Notes under the pieces: model-generated
Told to the model about the DNA's origin: nothing
What the model saw: the letters and a program-made list of their open reading frames with translations, nothing else
Database searches by the model: none
Position numbers and translations under genes: made by a program
Shown: one piece after another, positions 45,906 to 56,945 of the stretch
How positions within the stretch are numbered: the first letter of the stretch is position 1
Layout: each line of letters starts with the position of its first letter
Assembly (NCBI RefSeq): GCF_030936135.1
Contig: NC_082596.1
Location: forward strand, 16,282,155 to 16,346,154
Origin: Gavia stellata
Taxonomy: Eukaryota; Chordata; Aves; Gaviiformes; Gaviidae
DNA: 64,000 nucleotides
Direction of reading: 5' to 3'

Positions 45906-47817
45906 TATGTGATAGCTGATGTGCTAGGTAGATAGAAGGGGAAGAATGGAGTGATGCTTTACATCTTGTCTCCTATTGTGCCTGTGAAATTATCCATTGC
46001 TTCATTTTGAGCAGAACATCCCTCTCCCCCTTTCAGTATTTCTGGTAGAAAGTAAATATATCAGGCCCATTTTAGTTCTTTTAAACAACTACATGGTTTT
46101 ACTTTGGAGATTACAGGAAGATGGAAGACATAAAACATCCTGGATTTTTGGTGTGCTTACTTCCATTTGTTTCCTCATTTCTTGTTCTCCTTAAAGAAGG
46201 TTGTTATCTTCAGCATGTGATAGCTTGCGTGTCATGAAGAATCAGAAGGTGATTATGAAGATGAGGCAGAACAAATTGACATCAAGAGAGAAATTACGTG
46301 GGAAGCCTATCTCAGCCAAGAAATTAACTTTATGGCCAAAATTCTGATTTGTGCAAGAGAATTCAGTTCTGTTGCCTGAGATACAACACGTCTCTTTTCA
46401 CCCTTTCATTGATTTCAGGGAGAAATCAGTTAACTGGGAACAGAGAAGTGGAATCTTTACATTGTGGTGATAAATGATATATACTCTCTATGCTTACATA
46501 ATTTTCTAACTTGATACTATAGCAAGAGTCTGGCTCTGCTTAGAAACACATAATAATTTTGTGCAAGTAACTTTTCTTTGTTTTACAGGCCAAAAGTAGC
46601 ACTTAAAGTGTCTCAGTCTTTTTATCAAATACATTTTCCAATAGGCAATTTCATTGTTAATTCCTATGTCACTTTTTTGTTCCTCTTACTTGTACGCTAA
46701 CGGTTTTGAGGTGCTATATTAAATGATCCATTAATAATAAAAAATAGCTATGAACACCTGGAATGTAAAAAGAGTAGATAAGAATAGAAGGCAACTGAAA
46801 ACATTTATTGGAAAACAGTTATTGAAAAAAGCAGAGAAACAGTTGAGCAGTGAAAAAAAAAAAAACTTTCCCAAGAAAAGAGCTTATACTTTTTAAATGT
46901 TTCCTTAATGCGCAGAAATATCTTACTGTGCTAGGGTCCACGATAGCTGCTCCATTTTTTTTTTACAGTAATGCTTTTACATTTAGTCAAGCAAATACTA
47001 AAAGGTTGCTTGTCTAAGAGCATGGCTGAAACCATGCATGGCCTCTGAAACCTCCATTCTTACAGAAAAAAAATTGAATTTTCAAAGCTCACATTCTGGT
47101 CCTGTAGTTCCTTTATTGCATTTGATATTTGTCCCTCGGGGTTTCTATGCTGTTGCAGCTCCCACCTTTGCCATTTTTCTATCACTCCTGCACCTTATTA
47201 CTTTCCATTTCCTATTTCAAATAAAAAAAATCCAATAAACCCAATTTCTTCACTTCAATTCTCTTGAAGAAAATTAGAAAAAATTGTGGAATGGACTTCA
47301 GTATTTGCACCAATAACTTCTAAAATCACAATTAGCCTCATGACAAATACTAGTACTTAAAAATTCTTTGGCACAAAATGCCCATGCAGTTACGTAGCCT
47401 GATTAATTTTCACATTGATCTCCTCTTTGGAAAGTAGTAAGCATTGGATGAATATCTGACGCTTCAGAAGATCATTATTTATCAGTGAAACAGAATGTTG
47501 TAGATGCTGTAGAAATAAGTGTGCAAAGGGTCTGACTTCAGTGACTTGCATCTGGTGAAGCGATCAGTAGTATCTGAACAAAGTGGGTGTAGAGTGCTAC
47601 CTTATTTGTCAGGGAGAACCTTTGTTAACATCGGTTGATATGCCAGGGGTTATTTAATTTCCTTTAGACTTAAAACGCTGTGGTCAGCAGAACACAAACG
47701 TCTGAAACTCCTGAATTACACAGGATTTATACACAATGCTGCTTTCTGAAGCTGTAGTCGGTATTTGAAATTGCCTGCATATGGCATGCAGCATACTGAA
47801 TATAACTGTAGTTATAC
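45906..47817. other. Intergenic UTP23-EIF3H, part 2
   Basis: AT-rich, no gene recognised. A-run at about 46852-46864. Confidence 0.7.
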
Positions 47818-48400
47818 AGAATCATTAAGATTGGAAAAGACCTATAAGATCATCAGGTCCAACCATCAACCCAACACCACCATGCCCGCTAGACCATATC
47901 CAGCAGTGCTCGGTCTACATGTTTTTTGAATACCTCCAGCGATGGTGACTCCACCACCTGCCTGGGCAGCCTGTTCCAATGCTTGACAACCCTTTCAGTG
48001 GAGAAGTTTTTCCTAATACCCAATCTAAACCTCCCCTGATGCAACTTGAGGCCATTTCCTCTTGTCCTATCACTTGTCAGTTGGGAGAAGAGACCAACAC
48101 CCACCTCTCTGCAACCCCCTTTCAGGTAGTTGTAGAGAGCGATAAGGTCTCCCCTCAGCGTCCTCTTCTCCAGACTGAACAACCCCAGGTCTCTCAACCA
48201 CTCCTCCTAAGACTTGTGTTCCAGACCCCTCACCAGCTTCGTCGCCCTTCTCTGGACATGCTCCAGCACCTCAATGTCCTTCTTGTAGTGAGGGGCCCAA
48301 AACTGAACACAGTATTCGAGGTGCGGCCTCACCAGCGCCAAGTACAGGGGCACGATCACCTCCCTGCTCCTGCGGGCTACACAATTTCTGATACAGGCCT
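47818..48400 (-). mobile_element. CR1 LINE 3' fragment with one nonsense codon
   Basis: Reverse-strand CR1 of about 580 bp. Reading on -: [50 protein letters not shown], then TAG (48209-48207), then in the same frame [20 protein letters not shown], a YLKGG segment, and [10 protein letters not shown]. The frame is otherwise open for about 170 codons to the C-terminus. The 3' end lies at 47818-47880, without preserved octamers. No catalytic RT motif is included, so it is inert. Confidence 0.92.
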
Positions 48401-51400
48401 TGTATAACACGTAGTTATAGAAGCATGCACTTGGCAAAACTGCATCTACTGGAGAGACCTGAGGGTCCCTGTTATATCTTCTTCTGACCCCCCTTTTTTT
48501 TTTTTTTTGAAACAAAGGAAAGAAAAGAATGAGCATTTAAGAGATCTTGTCTGTCCCATGGCTTCCGAAACTCGATTCACAAGTCTTCTTGCCTTCCTTC
48601 TGTTTTCTCCGCACCCTGTAGAGAGGGGAGTGAGCAACAGGCTGGGTGGGTGTTGGCCGGGGTCAACCCACCTCAGATACCATTGACACAGAGGAACCTT
48701 CTCATCATAAGGATTTTCACTCTCCATGTGGGATATGCAAGTGGTATGTAAGTGAGAGGCTACTATCAAAACACATGTTGTGAATAAGAAAAGGAGCAGA
48801 GACCATGCCATATGTAGAATTACATGGAATAAGCTTTGTACTTGAATGTAGGGATTAAGTACAGCCTTATATTCACTACAGTTCTCCCAAATACAAGCCC
48901 TACTTTACAAAGAAAAGATGTCGGATACTTACTTCATTTTTAAGCAATGCACCTGCCTGCTAAAGCAGAGTAGGTAGGTTACATATAACGGCACACTGAA
49001 AAAGGTCAGCAATATATTCATATGGAGATGTGCCAGGTGCCTGTGTTTCTTGATGTTTGAAAGTTTAAGCCTGAATACCTCATCTGGTTGAGAACACTGA
49101 GCTATTCTGAACTTGAAACTTCTGTGAGAGTGCAATATATTACAAGGCAATTTTAAATCTATTAGGTGAATCCACAAAGTTTTGGAGGTTATTTTACTGG
49201 AAACAATTTCTTTTTGTAGGTAATTAATGTTGGTTTAGGCAACTGTAGTTATTAGTGCAACTTTGTATTTGGGGTGCTGCTGTGTCTCCGTGCAAGTACA
49301 GACTGCTGTATGTGTATCCTAAGTGATTCTTCCATAGTCCTCTGTACTCTGTGATAATGAAATTAAGGTGTTCATTATGCGTAGAAATATTTGGAATTGC
49401 TGAGTGGGTAGGAAGGAAAAACACAGCATCCAGACATGACCCATTTACTAAGTGGTAACAAGTCATTGCAGGTTAGCCAATCTCTGGTAGCTTCTCATGT
49501 GCATGGTCTTAGCCTGCAGCATACACAAATATAATTCAAGTTGGTTTTAGCCCTTAAGGTAAAGTCAGTCTGACAATTTGGAAGGGATTACATCTTTGAA
49601 CCCTTAATCAGATAATTTCCATTTAGCAACACTAGTTCTGCTCATAGCATTGGTACGGCAGTGCTGTAGAGATAAATGACACATCTGAATTCTACCAAGG
49701 TTTTTACTTAAGCAGGACTGGGGAATAAAAGGGTTTTGTTTGATTCCAGCTGCCTTTTCATTTAGAGTATCATTTAAAAATGATTAATGGAGTTTGTGCA
49801 CTACTTGAATTTTCTAAAATATTTTGTGATGGAAGTCTTCTGTTTTGTGGTTTTCCTGAGTAGCTTGGGCAATGTTACTAAAATTTTTCAGTCTGACATT
49901 GTTTTTATGACCTCCTTTTCAAGAATTCAGTATGTTCAATGGTGAAAATTTCTATGGCCTCTTGCCTGTGGTGATCTGCTGAGTTCTGTAAAGAAGAAAG
50001 CTGATATTTGTGTTTCATTTTTCATGTTAATCATAATTAACAAAATTGACTGAATTATTTTGGCAGTGCATTAAGTAACGTGAGCCCTATGCCAGTCCCT
50101 CAAACAGGACTATTTTGAGTGCCCACAGCAACCTCTTTGAACATGCTGATGTTCTGCGCTGTAGCTACTTGTTGGTTTGGGGTTTCTTTTCTTTTTCTTT
50201 TAAAATTACATTGAGTTTCTGTTCAAAAACTGATAGGCAGGAGTAATGTGTAACATTTGCCTTATCCCAGGAGTTTTCATTCCTTTTCAGATCCCTAGAG
50301 AATTTGCCAGTGGTAAAGCACTGTGCATTTACTGATGGCATGTTTTTTCTATTTAAATACCTTTCACCAGCATCTTTGAAGTAGCCCATGGATCTCCAGC
50401 AGTCCATGGACTGGAGTGGAAAACCACTATATTACCACAATACTGTTTCCTAATTTTGGTTTTCTTTAATTAAAGCTATTTGATAATATTTGTAAATTAA
50501 AACTGGATATACATGTGTATGTAACAGAAGATTGAAATATTAACTATAGAAAGTGAAATATTAATATGAATAAACATTAATATTGAATCAACCTCTAGGA
50601 AAACTTCAAAAGGCAATGCCAGTGGGAGTGCAACATTCAGTCATGGAAACCTGTGAAGGGTAGGACTCAAATTTGCAACACCTACGTGATGGTTGAGCTC
50701 ATTGGCCACAGCATACTGCCTTGAAACTCTGGGTCGTTATTGCATCAGCCTCCCTACAAACCTATTTTTGAGAACAACGCCCTAATCCCGCTGCACATAC
50801 ACACTTCAGTCTCTTTGGAGCACAAGGCACATTTGATCTCAGTGATGCTGCAATTCTAAACTTCGCCCTTCATCTCCGTTTGAGATTTTTCCCAAAGGGA
50901 AATCTAAAGTGGGATTAATCACACCTAACTTTAGACATCTATCGTGAGGTGTTCTTAGCTAAGCGGAGTATCTAGGTCTCTTGTCAGTCAATGCAGATCT
51001 AGTCAGTGATATCAGTGGCATTTAGGTTTGGCTGGTGGGGATAATTATTATACTAGATTCTTTGCTTCAGTTTGTTCCAGCCCTGATGCAGGCAGCTGGT
51101 AGGGAATACTCTTGTGAAGTTAAGGCCATTTTATAGGAACAGGCAAATGCTGGGTCTGTGTCTGCTGGAAAATGCAGATACATCTTCATATTGGTGTTGG
51201 TAAATATGTTCCCCTCCCCCAGTTAGAAATTAGTGTCAACTACATTGTTGAAAAGGTTAATGGTAAATTTTTATGAGGTCACATATCTGACATAGTGTCT
51301 GGACAGCTTTGGGGTGTTTGGTGTGTCTACCTTTCACAGCCCACTCCATTTTTCTGAAGAATGTGTAGGGTTTGAAATACTTTGAAAAACAGACAAACAA

Positions 51401-51954
51401 ACATGAGCAGCAAAGAAAAAACAGCAGTTAACTTTTAATACAACACTTAAAGCCCTTCTTGGGAAGCACATGAGAAGTTGATAGTTCAGGGTTTGTATCT
51501 AATGTTAAGATTTTCTATCCCCTCTCAGTGCACTGATGACTATTCACCCTCAGGACAGATACTCACCTACCTAACTCCATAGCAGTCTTCTTTTTTAAAG
51601 CTAAAATCCAAAGCTTTCAGATCTATTCTCTCTTGGAAGTGCTTCTCCCTCGATATCAAGCTGGTTTATTAGGTGTAAAAGCTCCCCATGAGCAGAGCCT
51701 CCCTCAGCCTTGCTGGGAACCCTCACTGCAGCCCACTGGCTGCCCCACGTCTGGCCCAGTGGCATAGCTGTAACTTTACGTGACCGCTAGCATCAGAATC
51801 ACCCAAGGAAGCCATGGAAGTGCGCAGCCTGAGGTTCCCAGGTTGTCAGAGACGGTTTGCCAGGCACCAGAAAGGCCTCCTCGGCCCCTCTCCCGTCCTA
51901 TGCCGGGTGAGTTGGGATGGCCACCGGCGCCTTGCTCAAGGCATAGGGTTTCTC
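48401..51954. other. Intergenic UTP23-EIF3H, part 3
   Basis: No gene recognised. A C/T tract lies at 48488-48509. Sequence becomes GC-rich toward the EIF3H promoter. Confidence 0.7.
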
Positions 51955-52480
51955 CTGCTCCAGATGCGCCTGGGACCACCGTGCCGGCTAGCGAGGCCGA
52001 GCGAGGGCCGGTCCGCCCGGCCCGGAGCCGAGGGGTAGCGCCGCCACCGCACCGCCGCCGCAGCTCCCCGCCGCGGCCCCGCGCATGCGCCTCCCTCCGT
52101 CGAGTTTCCGCCCGGAGCCGTCTCCCTGCGCGCCGCCGCGGCCTCGCCGCCGCTTCCGGTGTTTCGTTTTTCTCTTTCCGGCCGGTGCGAGGGCAAAGAT
52201 GGCGTCGCGCAAGGAAGGCTCTGGGGCTGCCGGCAGCGGCTTCGGCGCCTCGAAAGGCAAAGGCAAGGCCGCCGCCACAGGCGACTCGGCCGTCAAGCAA
52301 GTGCAGATCGACGGGCTGGTGAGCGGAGGGGCCGGGGCCGCCGCTGGCGGAGGGGCGGGCGGGCGGCTGCGGCCGCGTGGAGCCGCCGGCGGGGCTGGCC
52401 CCGTCTGTGGGGTGGTGCCGTGGCCGGGGTGCAGTGTCTGTGCCGGGGCCGGGGTTGCCGTGGCGCCCCGAGGGGCAGGA
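51955..52480 (+). promoter_or_regulatory. EIF3H: CpG-island promoter of EIF3H
   Basis: Dense CpG. It holds a perfect NRF1 core GCGCATGCGC at 52081-52090, ETS sites CTTCCGGT (52153-52160) and TTTCCGGCC (52176-52184), and a YY1-like AAGATGGCG (52196-52204) on the start codon. A pyrimidine tract TTTTTCTCTTTCC (52166-52178) fits a 5'TOP start at C52172 or C52174, giving a ~25-base 5'UTR. EIF3H is known as a TOP-type mRNA. The exact start is inferred. Confidence 0.75.
52199..52318 (+). CDS. EIF3H: EIF3H first coding exon (eIF3 subunit h)
   Basis: Subunit h of translation initiation factor eIF3, an MPN-domain protein (non-catalytic JAMM fold) that recruits the 40S subunit and mRNA in the cytoplasm. 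Only exon 1 is in the window: 40 codons, MASRKEGSGAAGSGFGASK through GDSAVKQVQIDGL, then donor GTGAGC. MASRKEG and GDSAVKQVQIDGL match mammalian EIF3H. The Gly/Ala/Lys-rich stretch between them is the variable disordered N-terminus. Start context AAAGATGG is strong Kozak. Exon 2 (mammalian VVLKIIKHYQEE) was not found downstream, so intron 1 runs past the window end. Confidence 0.95.
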
Positions 52481-55400
52481 ACGGTTTCATTCTCTTCCCG
52501 AACTTCCTAACTCGCGGCCAGGCTCCCCGTGTGCTCATCCCTGGGGAGGGGAGCGACTCCCTCCCTTGTGTAAGTGAAGGCCGGGACAGGGCAGGAATTA
52601 ATTACTCTTAAGTGTTCCCTTTGCTCCTTCAGCTTCGCTGCCCTTCTGCCCGGGTTTTCTGTTTCCACCTTTTGTAGCTCAGATTGTTGAAAACTACACA
52701 GGTATAAGAGATGGTGAGCAAGCACGGTGGGTTTTTCCCTTATCCGTTGTGCTTTTTGCCTTCTCTGTTAGGACTGCTAATGCTTATTGTGTTTTATTAA
52801 TAAGAAAGAAAAGAAAACTATGGATTGAAGGGGTTTGGAAGAAAATGAAGCCATCCTAATAGAGGCGATCCTTGCAGACCTTAAGTGGAAGAGTGTCTAC
52901 TGAAGTTGGTTCTTGGCTTTGCTGCTGGATGTTTTTGTGTCAGTTCATGTCTAATACAATTGATATTACTCACAATGACATAAAGTGGGGAAAAAATTAG
53001 TTACTTAAACTTCTTAAGGATAGAAGCATTGTTTGTATTTCACTATCTTTCCCAAGTGTCACCAGAACACTGCACAGCTGAAGTGTGAAGGAGAATCAGT
53101 ATACTGGTAATGAGAAGGAAGATCGTAATTTTGGGGCAAGCTTCAAAGCCTACTTGGCATTTATTAGTGATAGTCCCCAGTCATTATCCTGGAGTTATGC
53201 AGTAAATGTTTGGGAAGAGGAAGAATAACTTATTTGCATATAGTGGCTCTTATGAAAGAGAAAATTTGAATTAATTAGAGTATTTCGCAGTATTCTGTTC
53301 AACTGCCTGCATATCTGTGGCTTTGGTGCACATAGCATTTTCAAGGAGCAGTGAAAACAGACCAGTCATGAAATGTAGCCCTAAAAATATAGCAACTGAC
53401 ACACTGCTGCTGTTGCAAGCAGGCTAGAGTCAGATGGACAGTGGAGTGTGTGTGGCTTTTTATTAGCAAGTTTGAGGGAACAATGAAAACGGGAATAGTT
53501 AAGAGCAGGATACAGGTTGACACTTCTAATTCCATTTCTGTCAGTGTTTACACTGTTTTATCAGTTTTGGACTTAGTAACTATTAAATTTGATTTTTTTT
53601 GTTCCTGCTTTAATGAAATAAAAGAGAACAGATGTTTCAAAACTCTTCTTTATCAGATGTGCAATCTACTTTGTGTACTACTGTTCATCCAAATCAACGG
53701 TGAGTGGTCCTGCTGGTCTGCTTCTGACAGTCCAAGAAACGCGTATGATTACTTTTAGCTTTATGCTTTTGGTTTTTCCTTGTCCTTGTGTATTCTGATA
53801 CAGCACAGTGGTGCCTCTTGCACGGAGTCTGTACGGTGGAAGGTGGCTTACTGAAAACGGTGGAAAGCTTTCCCATTTCCAGTTGCAGAAGACATCTCTC
53901 AATGGATCTTACACAAACCGTTCTCAGTACAATAACAGTGTGGTTCACAAACTTCCATGACACCTGTGTTGAAGAGAAGTGTTGGCATAAATTTGCTTGC
54001 TTTGTAAACAAAGTGGCTCCCATTGCGAGTCCTTTAGAATGTCTTACTGAAATTTTGCTAAAACACTTTTAATATCTTACTGATTTAAATGTCTCATTGT
54101 TGCTCTCACAAAGTAGTGAGACTTCATCAGACATCTTGATGATGACCAGGATGATTAAGTGTGAAAACTGGGGACAGATTTTGGTAGGTGTCAGGGAAGT
54201 TAGCAATCTCTTTCTTTCCATTGGTGCCTCATCTCTTGGCAGTGGCATAAGTAATCCTTTCAACTGGGACTGCTTTGAAAGCAAAGGCGTGCTATATAGG
54301 TTGCTTTTGGGTCTGTGTATGTGAAATAGAAGATGCGTCAGTCTTCTGTATATGTGAGAACGTGAAAATACTTTTAGAAAGCTTGTTATTTCAGAGGAAC
54401 AGTGAAGTAAAGGAAAATAATGTTAGTAATGAAGAGAAGTTCTAAATGTCAGTATGTTACCTTAAAACATAATACATGATGCAGCAATACCTACTTTTCT
54501 GGCCTCCATTTAAATTTGGTACAAGTAGAGCATCCTGTAGTTAACTTCTTTCTTATTTTAACCTGATTAATTCTTTATTTCATTATGTGATGGTGTAATT
54601 TGGATTTAGATCGAGTGCAATTTTGTTTCAGGTAACACAATAGTAAATTAAAAAGCACTGCCATGACAGTAGTAAAAGCTAACAATGAAACCTTAACTAA
54701 TAAGATAGGCTAAATCTGCATAACTTCTTAAAATGTTAGTACTATTAGAATATTCCACAAAAATAATAGCACCAAAATTTAGGAAGATTGAGGGAGAACT
54801 GTGTCAGATTGTAGACACTCGATAACTTGATTGAAGTACCTGAATGCTTGTTTGTAAAATGCTTCTGAAATTACATGTGAACATAGATTTCCAATCTTCA
54901 CAGTTTGACGGAAAGGAGAGGAAAAATACAAGTCTGTACCCTTTTCTATCAGCTTTTCTGCTAGATGGTTACGGTCTTAGTCATCTAATGATACATATGG
55001 CTAGTCACCGTATCAGCATGATAATGAGATTCCAAGTATTTTTATTCTGTTTTTGATAGCTTGAATGTGGTTTTGTTTTCCAGTTCATTTTTGAAAGATC
55101 TGTAGCAGACAGAAATTATCTATACATACAGATATATTGGAATGTCTCTTGTAAGGCATGATAAGCAAAGGTGGGTGGTATTCTTCATCCAGCTCAGGAA
55201 TACAAGGAATGACTGCAATATCAAAGAAAATTGACTCTATCCAGTTGCTTTTACAACACAGAAAAAGACACTGATTGCATGTGGGTTCTGAGCCACCAAT
55301 GTTGAGGACCTTTGTTAAATAAGGCATCTTTGAGGTCATCTTCTGAATAATTGAATGCAATGGGTATTGCAGTTTAGACTATGTGGTGAATAGAAATACA

Positions 55401-55778
55401 AGATTTCTGTTATTCTTTTAAGACTATATTGTGATTTGCTTTGGGTTTACTTAGTAATAAAGATTAGTATTGGCAGCCTATGCTTGTTCTACAGATCGCT
55501 GTGTTTAGTTTATCCCTAGTGAGTGGGTATGTGTAGTCTGTAGAAGAATTTGTACAACTGTAAGGGATAACATGGGTTTGGTTGCATATTATGGAAAGTC
55601 CTAATATGTCACTGATTTATGCTGTTATAAAGTGCTTGTGCCGATTCAGCTTGTGTTGGTTCAGCGAACAAAGCATCCCATGCATTTGAGTTTTTACATT
55701 GAGCTTTTGTTGATACAGCAGTGTGTCAGAAAAATTGTATGCTTAATGAATAAACATATAGTGAAAGCAGTTTCCAAA
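52319..55778 (+). other. EIF3H: EIF3H intron 1, proximal part
   Basis: Begins in CpG island sequence, then AT-rich. No exon, RNA gene or repeat recognised. Confidence 0.8.
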
Positions 55779-56945
55779 TGTGGAGGGTTGACCTTGGCTG
55801 GATGCCAGGTGCCCACCAAAGCTGCTCTATGGCTCCCCTTCCTCAGCTGGACAGGGGAGAGAAAATGTAAGGAAAGGCTCGTGGGTTGAGATAAGGGCAG
55901 GGAGATCACTCCCCAATTACTGTCACAGGCAAAACAGACTCGACTTCGGGGAAATTAGTTTAATTTATTACCAATCAAATCAGAGTAGGGTAATGAGAAA
56001 TAAAACTAAATCTTAAAAACACTTTTACCCCCCACCCCTCCTTTCTTCCCAGGTTTAACTCACTCCCGAATTCTCTACCTCCTCCTCCCCAGCGGTGCAG
56101 GGGGACGGGGAGTAGGGGTTGCGGTCAGTTCATCACACTTTGTCTCTACCACTCCTTCCTCCTCAGGGTGAGGGCTCCTCACACTCTTCCCCTGCTCCAG
56201 AGTCGGTCCCTCCCACGGGATACTGTCCTCCACAAACTTCTCCACTGTGAGTCCTTCCCACTGGCTGCAGTTCTTCACAAAATTCTCCAGCATGGGCCCT
56301 TTCCATGGGGTGCAGTCCCTCAGGAACAGACTGCTCCATAGTGTGTTCCCCCACAGAGTCACAAGTCCTGCCAGCAAACCTGCTCCAGTGTGGGCTCCTC
56401 TCTCCACAGGGTCACAGGTCCTCCCAGGAGCTTGCTCCAGCGCATGCTTCCCACAGGGTCACAGCCTCCTTTGGGCATCCACCTGCTCCAGCGTGGGGTA
56501 CTCCACAGGCTGCAGGTGGATATCTGCTCCACCATTAACCTCCACAGGCTGCAGGTGGATATCTGCTCCACCATAGACCTCCATGGGCTGCAGGGGCACA
56601 GCCTGCCTCACCATGGTCTTCACCACGGGCTGCACCTGGAGCACCTCCTCCCCCTCCTTCTTCACTGACCTTGGTGTCTGCAGAGTTGGTTCTCTCACGT
56701 ATTCTCGCTCCTCTCTTCTCCGGCTGCTGTTGCGCAGCAACTTTCTCCCCTTCTTAACTCTGTTATCCCAGAGGCGCTACCACCGTTGCTGATGGGCTCG
56801 GCCTTGGCCAGCAGTGGGTCCGTCTTGGAGCCAGCTGGCATTGGCTCTGTCGGACATAGGGGAAACTTCCTTCTAGCAGCTTCTCACAGAAGCCACCCCT
56901 GTAGCCTCCTTGGCTACCAAAACCTTGCCATGCAAACCCAATACA
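55779..56945 (-). mobile_element. Long solo ERV LTR (bird family) in EIF3H intron 1
   Basis: About 1.17 kb bounded by TG...CA (TGTGGAGGGTTGACC to AACCCAATACA on +). It matches a bird LTR I recall as very common. Read on the - strand, GAGTTAAGAAGG is a decayed TATA and AATAAA lies at 55969-55964, with about 185 bases of U5 after it. So it is antisense to EIF3H. The middle (about 56160-56600) is built of degenerate 40-60 bp units with CTGCTCCAG and CCACRGGG motifs. One 31-base unit ending CATAGACCT-type sequence is almost perfectly doubled (56508-56575). No retroviral gene is left. Target-site duplication not evident. Subfamily not assigned. Confidence 0.8.
56160..56600 (-). repeat. Internal degenerate tandem repeats of the LTR
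   Basis: Units carry TGCTCCA...GGG...CCACAGGG with variable spacing. Read on - they give overlapping open frames with recurring residues (GPMLENFVKNCS, GLTVEKFVEDS, GPTLEQG; EQISTCSLW twice). These are low-complexity repeat products and no protein family is recognised. Confidence 0.7.

Noticed and set aside
51776..52322. Long frames on both strands around the EIF3H promoter (174 and 180 codons)
   Set aside because: CpG-island shadows: Arg/Pro/Ala-rich products in overlapping frames on both strands. Only the frame at 52199 matches a known protein.
56075..56740. - strand frames as a possible novel repeat protein gene
   Set aside because: They lie wholly inside an interspersed LTR and follow its nucleotide repeat units. 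Kept as a finding, not a gene.
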